From: Gammaproteobacteria bacterium
GTDB lineage: Bacteria; Pseudomonadota; Gammaproteobacteria; Pseudomonadales; Azotimanducaceae
Reading direction: 5' to 3'
Assembly (NCBI GenBank): GCA_026708185.1
Contig: JAPOVK010000010.1
Coordinates: 27,629-91,628, forward strand
Length of the DNA: 64,000 nt
A program made the position numbers and the translations under genes. Below are positions 1-9,283 of this stretch, one piece after another (position 1 is the first letter of the stretch; the number at the start of each line of letters is the position of its first letter). Under the pieces are notes generated by a model that worked only from the letters and a program-made list of their open reading frames with translations, was not told where the DNA came from and made no database searches.

Positions 1-984
1 TGGCCTTGATGATTCGCGCGGCATCGGTGACGTAGTCCTCGTCTGGGATCGACACCGGAAACACCATCGACGAGTCCATTCCGGCCCCGGCGTACGCCGC
101 GAGGCGTTCACGGATCTCCGCCGCGTCGCCGACGAGCGTGCGCTCGCGGATCAACGCTTGCGGAATGGCTTCAAGGGCTCGATCCCGTTCCCTGGCGCGC
201 CACAGCTCCTGCACCTCGGCGCAGGCCTCTGCGAAGCCTTCGCGGGCGAACATGCGCTCGTAGACCGGCGCCATCACGTACGTGAGCAGTTCACGCTGGT
301 AGCGGTGGCGGACGCGCTCGTAGTCGTCGGTCACGGTGGCCCGGAAGAAAACCATCAGCTCGAATCCGTCGAGGTCGCGCCCGACACGGGCCGCTCCCGC
401 TGCGATGCGGTCCTTGGCGTGGGCGACGTCAGCGACCGTTACGAAGTTCAGGATCGCGCCGTCGGCTATCTCCCCGGCCAGCTCCAGCATGCGATCATTG
501 AGCGCCCTAGATAGATGGGCGGGGGCGACTCCGGGGGTGCCAGGAGTTGTGCTCGCCGAAAGCGCCAGCGGCCGGATTCCGTGGTGACCCGCTCGCCAGC
601 CAACAGGCGCCGGGTCAAATCGACGCACTCCCGGGTCAGCGTCAAGGGCGAGTCGCCCCACGGCGTCGCGTGCCAGTCCTCGACGATGATCGGCGTACTG
701 GTGCCGAGCCCCAAGGTGAAACCGCCCGGAGCGATCTGGCCGATGGAGGCCGCGGACATGGCCAGCAGCATCGGGTTGCGGGTCTGCACCGGCACGATGG
801 CCGTCCCCACCCGGCCCGTCGCGAGTCGAGCGGCGACCGCCGATGCAGTGGTCACCGCGTCCGCGCCCGTCGTCTCCGCCACCCAGAATCCGCCCCAGCC
901 ACAGCTCGCCGCCAGGAGCGCCAGGTCGATGTTCTCGCGGACCGTCCGGCCGGGCGATGCGAGATCCAGTTGCGTATCGCTCAT
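1..984 (-). pseudogene. LLM-class flavin-dependent oxidoreductase, frameshifted and cut by the window edge
   Basis: The N-terminal part reads from an ATG at 984. It shows a luciferase-like (bacterial luciferase/F420 or FMN monooxygenase) fold signature: a WVAETTGAD segment, then a GLGTSTP stretch, then PPIYLG. Just after PPIYLG the frame changes. One G appears to be missing near 504-508, so the 984 frame stops at 466 while the next frame continues with LELAGEIADGAILNFVT, a normal LLM C-terminal block, and stays open to base 1. The ATG overlaps the stop of the upstream PhyH gene by four bases, so it is the last gene of a three-gene operon. It is either a real pseudogene or a one-base sequence error. 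The C-terminus lies outside the window. Confidence 0.8.
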
Positions 985-1838
985 CCTCGACTCCCTTCGC
1001 TGAGCCTGTATCGGTAGAAGCGCTTGGTGGGTCCGAACAGGTAGTCGACCGGTTCGTCCACGTACGCTGCATTGGTGTCCACGCCGTGCCCCTCGAGTGC
1101 GCTTTCGCAGCCGCGGCCGAAACGGAGCGTTCGGCCCGATCTCTCGTCATCTCGCGGTCCGGACAGAATCAGCGCGATCATGTGCCGCGGGCGCGCCGAT
1201 CTGTTCGGTACGCCGCGATGCCACAACCGGACGTCGCGGACCAGCACATCGCCCGGAACCGCTTGCGGATTCTCGGGGGCACGCGTGGGGCGGCGTTCGG
1301 CTTCCATGTCCGGAGGGACGCCCTGATGCTCGCCGTGGACCGGAACCCGGTGGCTACCCGGCCACAGCTCGATGGCGCCGTTGCCGTCGTCCATGCCGCC
1401 GGGCGGGATGTTGACGACGACCGCCGACGTCGGCGCCGCCGGTTCGCCGGGCGCCGTGTCATGTCGACCGTCCATATGCAGGCGCTGGCGGACGCTGCCT
1501 GGGCAGTTCGTGTTGCCGTTGTAGAACGTCAGCTGCGGACGACCGCCGAAGAGCGCCCGCGCGAGGGCGTTCACATAGCCATTCATCGCGACCTCCGCGA
1601 ACACGTAATCGACAAACGGCGGCGGCCCCTGCTGCAGGTGGCCACGCTCGCGTGGATTGCCGCCGATTGTCGCGCAGAAGCGCAGCAGGTCCACGGTGTC
1701 GCGGTCCATCCGCCGCCGCAGCGCCGCAAGCGGGGCCGCCGGTATGGCACCCTCGAGAATCACGCAACCGTCTTCGGCGACGGCTTGCGCGGCCCGATCG
1801 GCCGCGTCCGGTTCAAGGCGCTGGATGGTCGCCGTCAC
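981..1838 (-). CDS. Phytanoyl-CoA dioxygenase (PhyH) family protein
   Basis: This is a predicted Fe(II)/2-oxoglutarate-dependent oxygenase of about 285 residues. The facial triad is visible: His121 and Asp123 in an LHMDG motif and His207 in LWHRG, with Arg216 or nearby as the likely 2-oxoglutarate anchor. The GTG start at 1838 overlaps the stop of the upstream Gfo/Idh gene (GTGA). An upstream in-frame extension was rejected because it only shadows that gene. The end overlaps the following LLM gene by four bases. Position in a redox operon suggests hydroxylation of a small organic acid or CoA ester, but the substrate is unknown. Confidence 0.85.
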   Translation of the reverse strand: MTATIQRLEPDAADRAAQAVAEDGCVILEGAIPAAPLAALRRRMDRDTVDLLRFCATIGGNPRERGHLQQGPPPFVDYVFAEVAMNGYVNALARALFGGRPQLTFYNGNTNCPGSVRQRLHMDGRHDTAPGEPAAPTSAVVVNIPPGGMDDGNGAIELWPGSHRVPVHGEHQGVPPDMEAERRPTRAPENPQAVPGDVLVRDVRLWHRGVPNRSARPRHMIALILSGPRDDERSGRTLRFGRGCESALEGHGVDTNAAYVDEPVDYLFGPTKRFYRYRLSEGSRG

Positions 1839-2815
1839 GAGAATGCGACGCTTTTCCCGGATTCGGCGGCCTCGTACGCCGCCGCCATGAGTTCGGTCAG
1901 GTCCACGGCGTCCTCGATCGTGAACTCGATCGGCGCACCCGAGACGCAGCCCGCGATCCACTGGTCGACGGGCTTGGCGTGCGCCGCGGGAAGACTGGCC
2001 GGCTGCTGCCACTTGGTGCCGTAGAGGTGCTTGGAGCGCACCTGCACATCACTTGGCGAAAGCATGCGGTAGCCGCCCTCGGTCCCGTCGATCTCCAATG
2101 TATAGGCACCGCCGAAGCTTGTGAAAGATGTCTCGTTGACGGCGATGGCACCACTCGCGAACTCGATGACCGACACCGTGTTGTCGTCCACGGCGCGACC
2201 CGTCACGGTGTTGAATACCGACACGATCCGCGCCGGCTTGCCGAGCAGCCAACGGCAGAGGTACATGCCGTGCGCGCCCAAGTCCATCATCGCGCCGCCG
2301 CCGGTGGTCGCCGGATCGTAGAAGTGTGCAGGCAGCCAGTCCCGGACCGCACCGTCGTGGGCGATGCGGATGCGCACCGCCGTGATGTCGCCGAACAAGC
2401 CCTGCTCCGCGGCCTGCTTGGCATACAGCGCGGCCGGGATCGTCCGGCGCGGAAACGAGATGCAGAACTGAACGCCGGCGTCTTCAACCGCGCGGGCGAT
2501 CCGGCGCGCGTCTGCCATGCCGGTCGCCAGCACCTTCTCGGTGAAGATGTGCTTGCCCGCGTTAGCCGCTGCGACCATCACGTCGGGATGCATGCTCGTC
2601 GGCGTCGTCACGCTGACGGCGTCCACGTCGTCGCGCTGTAGCACCCGGTGCAGGTCGGGTTCGAACGGCACGGCGAGCTCCGCCGCCCACGCGGCGCCGC
2701 GTTCCGCATCCTCGTCCCAGACGACGCTGATGTCGGCGTCGGGGTGCTCGCGGATTTCGCGGACGTACTGGTCCGCGTGGACGTGCCATCGGCTCATCGC
2801 GGCAGCGCGCAGCAT
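1835..2815 (-). CDS. Gfo/Idh/MocA family oxidoreductase (atypical nucleotide loop)
   Basis: A protein of about 326 residues with the two-domain Gfo/Idh/MocA layout: an N-terminal nucleotide-binding half, then the C-terminal alpha/beta domain with GGGAMMDLGAHGMY, which carries the usual GxxxDxGxH helix. The usual glycine-rich loop near the N-terminus is replaced by AAAMSRWHVHA, and the EKP catalytic motif reads EKV. Both variants occur in a sub-branch of the family that I recall from memory. The ATG at 2815 is preceded by AGGAG at good spacing. It is the first gene of the Gfo/Idh-PhyH-LLM operon and is divergent from the epimerase gene. A 64-bp gap must hold both promoters. Confidence 0.85.
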   Translation of the reverse strand: MLRAAAMSRWHVHADQYVREIREHPDADISVVWDEDAERGAAWAAELAVPFEPDLHRVLQRDDVDAVSVTTPTSMHPDVMVAAANAGKHIFTEKVLATGMADARRIARAVEDAGVQFCISFPRRTIPAALYAKQAAEQGLFGDITAVRIRIAHDGAVRDWLPAHFYDPATTGGGAMMDLGAHGMYLCRWLLGKPARIVSVFNTVTGRAVDDNTVSVIEFASGAIAVNETSFTSFGGAYTLEIDGTEGGYRMLSPSDVQVRSKHLYGTKWQQPASLPAAHAKPVDQWIAGCVSGAPIEFTIEDAVDLTELMAAAYEAAESGKSVAFS

Positions 2816-2879
2816 GGACACTCCTGTGCTTGCAATTGACGAATCACTTAGTATGGACGCAATCCAACGGGGGAACGCA

Positions 2880-3629
2880 ATGGCCGTTGCCAAGTCGGTC
2901 CTGGTGACCGGGTCCGCGGGCGGTGTCGGTACCGCGGTGTGCGCCGCTCTCGCCCACGCCGGCCATCGGGTCACCGGCTTCGACCGGCGACCGAGCCCTG
3001 GCGTAGACACCGCAATCATAGGCGACCTCATGGATCGCGCGGCGATCCTGGATGCGTCGACCGGCCAGGATGCCGTCATCCACCTCGCCGCGACACCCGA
3101 CGAAGCCGACTTCATCGACGATCTGATCGAGCCGAACGTGCGCGGCCTCTACCACGTCTGCGATGCCGCCCGGCGTGCGGGCGTAGCGCGCCTCGTGCTC
3201 ACGAGTTCCGTGCAAGTGGTCACCGGGCATCGCTGGAACCGACCCGTCACCCTCGACGACGGACCCCGCGTGGTCAACCACTACGCCCTTACGAAACTTT
3301 GGGCCGAGGACATCGGCGAGATGTACGCGCGCGTGTACGGCATCTCGGTGATTGCCGCGCGCCTCGGCTGGCTGCCGCGTTCGAAACCGCACGCCGAGGA
3401 GCTGCTGGCCAGCCCGGTCGGCACCGACGTCTACTTGAGCCATTCCGATGCCGGTCGGTTCTTCACCGCTTGCGTCGAGACCGATCTCGAGTCCTCGCGC
3501 TTCGAAATCCTGTTCGCGACCAGCAAGCCCGCCCGCAAGGCGCGGATCGACCTGTCCCGTACGGCGGCAGTACTCGGCTACGAGCCCCAGGACACCTGGC
3601 CCGAGGGACAGCCCTTCATCGACCGATGA
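2880..3629 (+). CDS. NAD-dependent epimerase/dehydratase family protein
   Basis: An extended short-chain dehydrogenase of about 249 residues. Residues 5-15 form a Rossmann motif of the type VTGSAGGVG. A TSS segment is followed by a YALTK active-site motif (Tyr-x-x-x-Lys). The closest general match is the uronate dehydrogenase/NAD-epimerase group. The start is set at the ATG at 2880, which follows a GGGGGA stretch. An ATG at 2853 is a possible alternative. The stop overlaps the metY start by four bases, so the two are probably translationally coupled. The substrate cannot be read from the sequence. Confidence 0.85.
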   Translation: MAVAKSVLVTGSAGGVGTAVCAALAHAGHRVTGFDRRPSPGVDTAIIGDLMDRAAILDASTGQDAVIHLAATPDEADFIDDLIEPNVRGLYHVCDAARRAGVARLVLTSSVQVVTGHRWNRPVTLDDGPRVVNHYALTKLWAEDIGEMYARVYGISVIAARLGWLPRSKPHAEELLASPVGTDVYLSHSDAGRFFTACVETDLESSRFEILFATSKPARKARIDLSRTAAVLGYEPQDTWPEGQPFIDR

Positions 3630-4936
3630 CCATGAACGACGAATTCAAGCCCGACCACACCTTCGGTTTCCACACGCGCGCCATCCACGCGGGCGCGCGG
3701 CCGGAGCCTTCCACGGGCGCGCGCGCCATACCGATCTACCAGACCTCGAGCTACGTCTTCGAGGATCCGGAATCCGCCGCGGCGTACTTCAACCTGCAGG
3801 AGTACGGCAACACCTACTCGCGCATCATGAACCCGACGGTCGCCTCCCTGGAGGAGCGCCTCTCCAACCTCGATGGCGGAATCGGCGCCGTCGCCTTCGC
3901 AAGCGGCATGGCCGCGCAGTCCGCAGCGCTCTTCACGCTGTTGACGCCGGGTGACCACATGGTTGCATCCTCGGCCCTCTACGGCGGCACCGTCACCCAA
4001 CTCAAGCACCTTTCGCGCAAGCTCGCCGTCGGCCTCACCTTCGTCGACCCGGATAACCTCTCCGCGTGGCGCAATGCGCTCAACGACAAGACCAAGATCC
4101 TCTACGCCGAGACGATCGGCAACCCGGCCGGCAACATCCTCGACATAGAGGCTGTCGCGGCCGTCGCCAAGGACGCGGGCATCCCGCTCATGGTGGACAA
4201 CACGTTCGCAACGCCGTATCTGTGCCGGCCCATCGAGTGGGGCGCGGACATCGTGGTGTACTCGGTGACCAAGTTCCTCGGCGGCCACGGCACGAGCATC
4301 GGGGGCGCCGTGGTGGACTCCGGCGAGTTCGACTGGTCGAACGGCAACTTCCCCATCGTCGCCGACCCGTCGCCGGCCTACCACGAACTCGAGTTCCACG
4401 AGACGTTCGGCGGCTACGGCTACCTGATGAAGCTGCGCGCGGAGACGTTGCGCGACCTCGGCGGGGCGATGAGTCCGTTCAACGCGTTTCTCTTCCTGCA
4501 AGGGCTCGAAACCCTGCCCTTGCGCATGGACCGGCATGTCGGCAACGCGCTGGCCGTCGCCAAGTGGCTCGGGGCACGCGACGACGTCGCCACCGTGCGG
4601 CACCCGGCCCTAAATCCGAAGTACTGCCCTCTCGTGGCCAAGTACCTGCCGAAAGGTGCGGGCGCGGTCTTCTGTTTCGACCTCGATGGTGGCCGTCAGG
4701 CAGGTCAAGATTTCATTCGCGGCACCAGGCTCTTCTCGCACCTCGCCAACGTCGGCGACGCCAAGAGCCTGATCATCCACCCGGCGAGCACGACGCATCG
4801 GCAACTCAACGACGAGGAGTTGGCCGCCGCCGGCATCGGTCCGGGAACCATCCGCCTGTCGATCGGCATCGAGGATGTGGACGACCTGATCTGGGACCTC
4901 GAACAGGGGTTCGCGCGCATAGGGACGCAAGAGTGA
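3626..4936 (+). CDS. metY: O-acetylhomoserine sulfhydrylase (MetY-type)
   Basis: A 436-residue Cys/Met-metabolism PLP enzyme that would convert O-acetylhomoserine plus sulfide to homocysteine in the cytoplasm. The PLP lysine is K216 in SVTKFLGGHG, D191 in VDNTFATP holds the pyridine nitrogen, and the start AIHAG...PIYQTSSY and the SLIIHPASTTH block near residue 380 are typical of MetY rather than cystathionine synthases. Length matches the family. It overlaps both neighbours by four bases (ATGA upstream, GTGA downstream). A CoA-binding protein directly after metY is an arrangement I recall from other proteobacteria. Confidence 0.93.
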   Translation: MTMNDEFKPDHTFGFHTRAIHAGARPEPSTGARAIPIYQTSSYVFEDPESAAAYFNLQEYGNTYSRIMNPTVASLEERLSNLDGGIGAVAFASGMAAQSAALFTLLTPGDHMVASSALYGGTVTQLKHLSRKLAVGLTFVDPDNLSAWRNALNDKTKILYAETIGNPAGNILDIEAVAAVAKDAGIPLMVDNTFATPYLCRPIEWGADIVVYSVTKFLGGHGTSIGGAVVDSGEFDWSNGNFPIVADPSPAYHELEFHETFGGYGYLMKLRAETLRDLGGAMSPFNAFLFLQGLETLPLRMDRHVGNALAVAKWLGARDDVATVRHPALNPKYCPLVAKYLPKGAGAVFCFDLDGGRQAGQDFIRGTRLFSHLANVGDAKSLIIHPASTTHRQLNDEELAAAGIGPGTIRLSIGIEDVDDLIWDLEQGFARIGTQE

Positions 4937-5412
4937 CGGACACGACGCCCTACCAGGATCCCGAGGTCATCCAACGCCTACTGCACAGTTCGCGAACCGT
5001 GGCCATCGTTGGCCTGTCGTCGAACCACCTGCGCGCGAGCAACTTCGTTGGTTTCTACGCCGCCCGGCACGGCTACAAGGTGTTCCCCGTGAATCCGCGC
5101 GAGGAGGAAGTGCTTGGCAACCAGTCGTACCCGAGCCTCTCGGCTGTCCCGGAGCCCGTCGACGTAGTCGACGTGTTCCGCGCGCCCGCCGCTGTGCCGG
5201 GAATCGCCGAGGAGGCGGTTGCGGTCGGTGCCAAGGCGCTCTGGCTGCAGTTCGGCGTCATCAGCTTCGAAGGGGCGGACATCGCGGTGAAAGGCGGCCT
5301 CGACGTGGTGATGGATCGCTGCTTCAAGATCGAACACGCACGCTACATCGGGCGGATGCACGTGCTGGGGTTCAACACGGATGTGGTTTCGGCCCGACGT
5401 GAGTTCTATTGA
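4933..5412 (+). CDS. CoA-binding protein (YccU/CoA_binding_2 type)
   Basis: A 159-residue single-domain Rossmann protein of the CoA-binding-2 family. It has VAIVGLSSN near residue 25, a PVNPRE segment after the second strand, and WLQFGV followed by a MDRC motif near the C-terminus, which are the usual landmarks. The GTG start overlaps the metY stop (GTGA). The partner or ligand is not known for the family with certainty. The tight link to metY suggests a role near sulfur-amino-acid or acyl-CoA metabolism, which is inference. Confidence 0.88.
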   Translation: MTDTTPYQDPEVIQRLLHSSRTVAIVGLSSNHLRASNFVGFYAARHGYKVFPVNPREEEVLGNQSYPSLSAVPEPVDVVDVFRAPAAVPGIAEEAVAVGAKALWLQFGVISFEGADIAVKGGLDVVMDRCFKIEHARYIGRMHVLGFNTDVVSARREFY

Positions 5413-5424
5413 GGAGGAAATGCC

Positions 5425-6408
5425 ATGAGGATCTGTGCGGGAACAACCCGGGGCGTGTTCACGGTCGCCGAGGCCGGCGTGGACCGGGTGTTGGAGAGTC
5501 GCGGTGTCCGGGAGATGGCCAGGGTCGGTTCGCGTCTGTTCGCCGGCACGGGCGACGGGCTGTTCGCATCGGACGACCGAGGCAGCACCTGGACGCCTTC
5601 CGGCCTCGAAGGCAAGGAGGTCTGGCAGATCCGGGACAACGGCGAAGGGCTCCTCTACGCGGGGACCGCGCCGACGGGGCTGTACCGAAGCGACGACCTG
5701 GGCACGACCTGGACCGAGCTCGAGTCGCTGGCGCGGCTCGCTCATGACGGCGGCTGGTGCGTACCGCTCAACCCGCCGGTGGACGGGCGGGCTCGCGCCC
5801 TGGTCGTCGACGGCGACCGGCTCCGCGTGGGGGTCGAGGTGGGCGGCATCGCCATCTCGGACGACGCCGGCGACACCTGGTCCGTCGTCCTGCCCGGCGA
5901 CAACCCGGACCTGCACATGATGTTCGCGCATCCCGGCTCTCCCGATACCTTGTACGCGTCAACCGGTTACGGTCGCCTCGACGGCGTCGCCGAGATGGTC
6001 GAAGGCAATGCCGGCGTGTTCCGATCCGAGGACGCTGGCGAGTCCTGGACCTACGCTTGGCGCGGCATCACGCCACGCTACTCGCGACCGATGTGCATCG
6101 ACCACCGCGCACCCCACGGCCTCACGGTGGCGAGCGCGCCGACGGCCTTCTCGCACTACGGCCAAGAGAACGGCGCCGAGGCGATGCTGTTCCGCTCCGA
6201 GAACGGCGGCGAGTCGTGGCGCTCGCTTTGCGACGCCGCCCACTCGCCGAGCGCGGCCAATTTCCACGGGTTGACCGTGGATCCCGAGAACGCGGGCGGC
6301 GTACTGGTCGGCACCGACACGGGGGAAGTCTGGCGCGTCAGCAACGATTCCGTCTGGTCGCTGTGCGGCGAGGGGATGCCCGCCGTGTTCGCGATCGCCA
6401 CGGCCTGA
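5425..6408 (+). CDS. BNR/Asp-box repeat beta-propeller protein
   Basis: A 327-residue protein built from Asp-box (BNR) repeats. Five copies of S-x-D/N-x-G-x-(S/T/D/E)-W are visible (SDDRGSTW, SDDLGTTW, SDDAGDTW, SEDAGESW, SENGGESW), each following a strand that ends in G(L/V/I)(F/Y)xS. This predicts a sialidase/VPS10-like beta-propeller. I see no catalytic arginine triad and no signal peptide, so a sialidase activity should not be assumed. A strong GAGGAGG ribosome site precedes the ATG, 13 bases after the CoA-binding gene, so it is probably the last gene of the metY operon. Confidence 0.85.
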   Translation: MRICAGTTRGVFTVAEAGVDRVLESRGVREMARVGSRLFAGTGDGLFASDDRGSTWTPSGLEGKEVWQIRDNGEGLLYAGTAPTGLYRSDDLGTTWTELESLARLAHDGGWCVPLNPPVDGRARALVVDGDRLRVGVEVGGIAISDDAGDTWSVVLPGDNPDLHMMFAHPGSPDTLYASTGYGRLDGVAEMVEGNAGVFRSEDAGESWTYAWRGITPRYSRPMCIDHRAPHGLTVASAPTAFSHYGQENGAEAMLFRSENGGESWRSLCDAAHSPSAANFHGLTVDPENAGGVLVGTDTGEVWRVSNDSVWSLCGEGMPAVFAIATA

Positions 6409-6421
6409 GCCGAGCACGCGT

Positions 6422-7753
6422 TCAAGCTCGGGCGCGCTCGCGCAACTCAGCGACGATTCCCTCGTGGGTCTTGCCGTCGAGACGGTAGAGGAACGTCGCG
6501 CCTAGCAGGGCGACGTTCACCAGCAGCGGGCAGATCGACATCAGCACGAGGATGCCGTGCAGCGACTCGGCCGTCTGCGGCTGGTTGGCGACGTAGCCGA
6601 ACCACGCGAGGAGTGCGGCCACGGCCCAGCCGCCGAGCGCCTTGCCCATCTTCTGGAAAAAGCTCGCGGTCGAGAAGATCACGCCGTCGGCGCGCGCGCC
6701 CGTCCGCCACTGCGCGTATTCCACCGTGTCCGGGATCATCGCCCAGCCGAGTACCGCCACCGGCGCCCCGCCCAGTGACAACAAGGCACCCCAGACGAAG
6801 ACCATCACCACGTTGTCCGCCGGAGTCACGTAGAAGCCGAGGCCGCCGAGCATCGCGACGACGGCGCCGACGCGGATCGCCCCGGCCTTGCCAAGCCGTG
6901 CGGACAACGCGGGAATCGCCACCAGGCCGAGGAACATCACGCCGAGCGTGACGCTGAAATAGAGCGAGACAAGCTCCTCGCGGCCGACGTTGTACTTGAA
7001 ATAGAACGGTGCCGAAGCCTGGCGGAAGGTGAACGCCAGCATGCCGAGGACGAACACCAGGATGACGACGGCCAGCGGCGGATTTGTCACGAGCGCCCGC
7101 CCCGCCTCGGCCAAGGAGATCGGCTGCGCAGGCATCGCCACCGTTCGCTCCCGGGTGCCGGCGAACGTCCACCAGAGCAGCGCCGTCGCCGCGACACCGA
7201 ACAGCGCCATCGTCCACATCCAGCCCCCGGCCCCGCCGCCGAGCACGCCGACCAGCGGCATCATGCCGACCGAGACGCCCCAGCCACCCGCGAACGCACA
7301 CGCCATGCGCAAGGTCGAGAGCTTCGTGCGCTCGTGGTGGTTGTCGGTGAGCACGGCGGTCATCGCCGCGTAGGGAATGGTGACCACCGTGTAGACGATG
7401 CCGAAGAGGATGTAGGTCACGTACGCCCAGGCGATCTTGCCGGCGTCGCCGAAGTCGGGGACGGTGAACGTCGCGAGCGAGATCAGCGCCAGCGGCACCG
7501 GCCCGAACAGCAGGTACGGGCGCAACTTGCCCCAGCGGCTGCGTGTACGATCGGCCAGGTAGCCCATCAGCGGATCGGTCACGGCATCGATCACCCGCGC
7601 GACGAGGAACACCCACGCCGCCACTTGTGCCGAGAGTCCGAAGACGTCCGTGTAGAAGATGAGCAGGAACGTCATCGCGGACATGAAATAGAGATTGATG
7701 CCGAGGTCGCCCACGGCGTAGGCGAACCGGGTGTTCGCGGTCACGCCCGTCAT
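6422..7753 (-). CDS. GPH-family (MelB-like) sugar:cation symporter
   Basis: A 443-residue membrane protein with about twelve hydrophobic segments. The N-terminal Y(A/G)xGDLGxNL start, the DAVTDPLMGYLADRT loop and the WGKLRPYLLFGPVPLA segment are the glycoside-pentoside-hexuronide (MelB-like) signature in the inner membrane. It lies 37 bases downstream of the PhyH gene on the same strand and is likely co-transcribed, which suggests that the PhyH substrate or product is transported here. Convergent with the BNR gene with only 13 bases between stops. Confidence 0.9.
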   Translation of the reverse strand: MTGVTANTRFAYAVGDLGINLYFMSAMTFLLIFYTDVFGLSAQVAAWVFLVARVIDAVTDPLMGYLADRTRSRWGKLRPYLLFGPVPLALISLATFTVPDFGDAGKIAWAYVTYILFGIVYTVVTIPYAAMTAVLTDNHHERTKLSTLRMACAFAGGWGVSVGMMPLVGVLGGGAGGWMWTMALFGVAATALLWWTFAGTRERTVAMPAQPISLAEAGRALVTNPPLAVVILVFVLGMLAFTFRQASAPFYFKYNVGREELVSLYFSVTLGVMFLGLVAIPALSARLGKAGAIRVGAVVAMLGGLGFYVTPADNVVMVFVWGALLSLGGAPVAVLGWAMIPDTVEYAQWRTGARADGVIFSTASFFQKMGKALGGWAVAALLAWFGYVANQPQTAESLHGILVLMSICPLLVNVALLGATFLYRLDGKTHEGIVAELRERARA

Positions 7754-7790
7754 GCTCTGTACGCCTCAGGCTTGCGCAACCAGCGGTTGC

Positions 7791-9080
7791 TCAATAGCCG
7801 CCCTGGTCGGCATCGGCAGTGTCCTGGTTGAAGATGCGGACCGCCGTCCCGGCCGAGCGGGGATCCGTGTACACCGTCCGCACGGTGCCGTTGGCGCCCG
7901 CGCCCTTGCGATAGCCCTCGCGGCGCTTGCTGGCCAGCGGCTGCATGTCCCCGGCACCGTAGGGCCAGACGCCCGGCGCCTGCTTGACGAAGCGGCAGAT
8001 GCGCTGGCCGTGCGGCGACAGCGTCTCCCATATCGCGTGCGGCATGGTCTTCTGGAAGCCGCGCCCCTGGCGCCAGCCCGCCGAGAACTCGACGCTGGGC
8101 AGCGCACGGATCTCGCGGGACAGGTTCGGCGTCGCGCCGTGCCAGCAGCGGGTGTCGCGCAGGATGCCCGCGCCGGCGGGCGCTCCGACGAGGGTCGAAA
8201 GACGCATCCACTCGGGCTCCTCCGCAGGCACCGGGGGCGGCTGCGTCGCGGTCTGCGTGCCCGGGATCTGGCGGATCGGGCCGTTCTCCCAAGTCAGGTC
8301 CGTCATCACGAAGTTGATAGTCACACCGCCCGGCGAGCGGTCCATCACCAGGCGCTGCGTGCGGAAGTCGAGCTCCTCGAACGACTTGCCCGCCTCGATC
8401 TCGAGGCCCTGGCGGCGAGCGAACGCCAATCGCCGGTCGCCCTCCGCGCGGTTCTGACCATCGACCCCGTCGGTATGCAGATGCTGGTATTCGATGGCGC
8501 CCGGAATCGACAGGTCGCCGCCAGCGCCCCAGACCAGGTAGTCGTCTGTCGCGAAGATCTCGGTGAGGATCGGCGTCGCGGTCGGCAGATCGATCATCTG
8601 CACCCACGCCGGATGGTGCAGCATCTGCCGGGACGACGAGGACGTGCCGTAGCAGTAGCGGTGTGCCAGGCGACCGCTCTCGGCGACGTACTTGCGGCCC
8701 CGGTAGCCCGGCTGGGAGAGCATCTCGGCGAGCGTCTCCGCGCAGCCTTCGCGAATGCGCCCCAGTTGCTCGGGATTCAGCAAGTCGCGCACCACGACGA
8801 AGCCATCCCGGCGGTAGATCCGCGCGGCCCGTTCCACCTCGTCGGGTGAGCAGATCTCAAGCCCGCGGATACCGTTGTTGGCCCGCAGGTGCTCGCGCAG
8901 GGCAACCACTTCGGGGTCGTCGTAGACGCGGCGCGCCGGGACCCGCGGGTCGGGTTCACCGAAGCCGGGATCTAGGGCGGGAACGCCGTATTCATCGACG
9001 ACCTCGTTGGGCGGCGTCATCGCGTCCCAACCGACGTCGCAATCCCCATGCACCCGCAAGCCGTCAAGTTCGCCGCTCAT
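7791..9080 (-). CDS. Phytanoyl-CoA dioxygenase (PhyH) family protein, long form
   Basis: A 429-residue protein, longer than typical PhyH proteins because of an N-terminal extension of about 90 residues and a C-terminal tail. The iron ligands are visible as His-Thr-Asp in QHLHTDG and a distal His in CWHGATPN, followed by an arginine in SREIRA. The ATG follows GAGGGATCG. It is the first gene of a two-gene unit with the GPH transporter. Substrate unknown. Hydroxylation of a natural product or lipid-like acid is a fair guess only. Confidence 0.85.
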   Translation of the reverse strand: MSGELDGLRVHGDCDVGWDAMTPPNEVVDEYGVPALDPGFGEPDPRVPARRVYDDPEVVALREHLRANNGIRGLEICSPDEVERAARIYRRDGFVVVRDLLNPEQLGRIREGCAETLAEMLSQPGYRGRKYVAESGRLAHRYCYGTSSSSRQMLHHPAWVQMIDLPTATPILTEIFATDDYLVWGAGGDLSIPGAIEYQHLHTDGVDGQNRAEGDRRLAFARRQGLEIEAGKSFEELDFRTQRLVMDRSPGGVTINFVMTDLTWENGPIRQIPGTQTATQPPPVPAEEPEWMRLSTLVGAPAGAGILRDTRCWHGATPNLSREIRALPSVEFSAGWRQGRGFQKTMPHAIWETLSPHGQRICRFVKQAPGVWPYGAGDMQPLASKRREGYRKGAGANGTVRTVYTDPRSAGTAVRIFNQDTADADQGGY

Positions 9081-9136
9081 CGATCCCTCCGGGAACAGGT
9101 CCGTGCACAGGATGTTAGCCCATTGCGGGGAACCGC

Positions 9137-9165
9137 TTGACGAGCCGTTCTCGCACTCCTATGCG
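9137..9165 (+). promoter_or_regulatory. Possible sigma-70-like promoter
   Basis: TTGACG and TATGCG are separated by 17 bases in the gap between the divergent PhyH gene and the small membrane protein at 9284. The -35 is good and the -10 matches the consensus poorly. Nothing else recognisable was found in 9081-9283. Confidence 0.2.
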
Positions 9166-9283
9166 GAGAATTACCTACAAGGCGAGCCCACGGTGTCCTA
9201 CAATGCACATGGTCAATGTCCTAACGACAAGCTGGCCGACACGGGCTAGCGTAGCGACATTCATCGTCGATGGAGCCTAGGCC

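Noticed and set aside
158..514. Plus-strand reading opposite the LLM gene
   Set aside because: It mirrors the frame of the LLM gene and shows no domain.
1839..2012. N-terminal extension of the PhyH gene to an ATG at 2012
   Set aside because: It lies entirely inside the Gfo/Idh gene and is low in family signal. The GTG at 1838 with GTGA overlap is better.
2939..3625. Upstream extension of metY in the same frame
   Set aside because: It overlaps the epimerase gene in another frame and is very Arg-rich. The ATG at 3626 gives a normal MetY.
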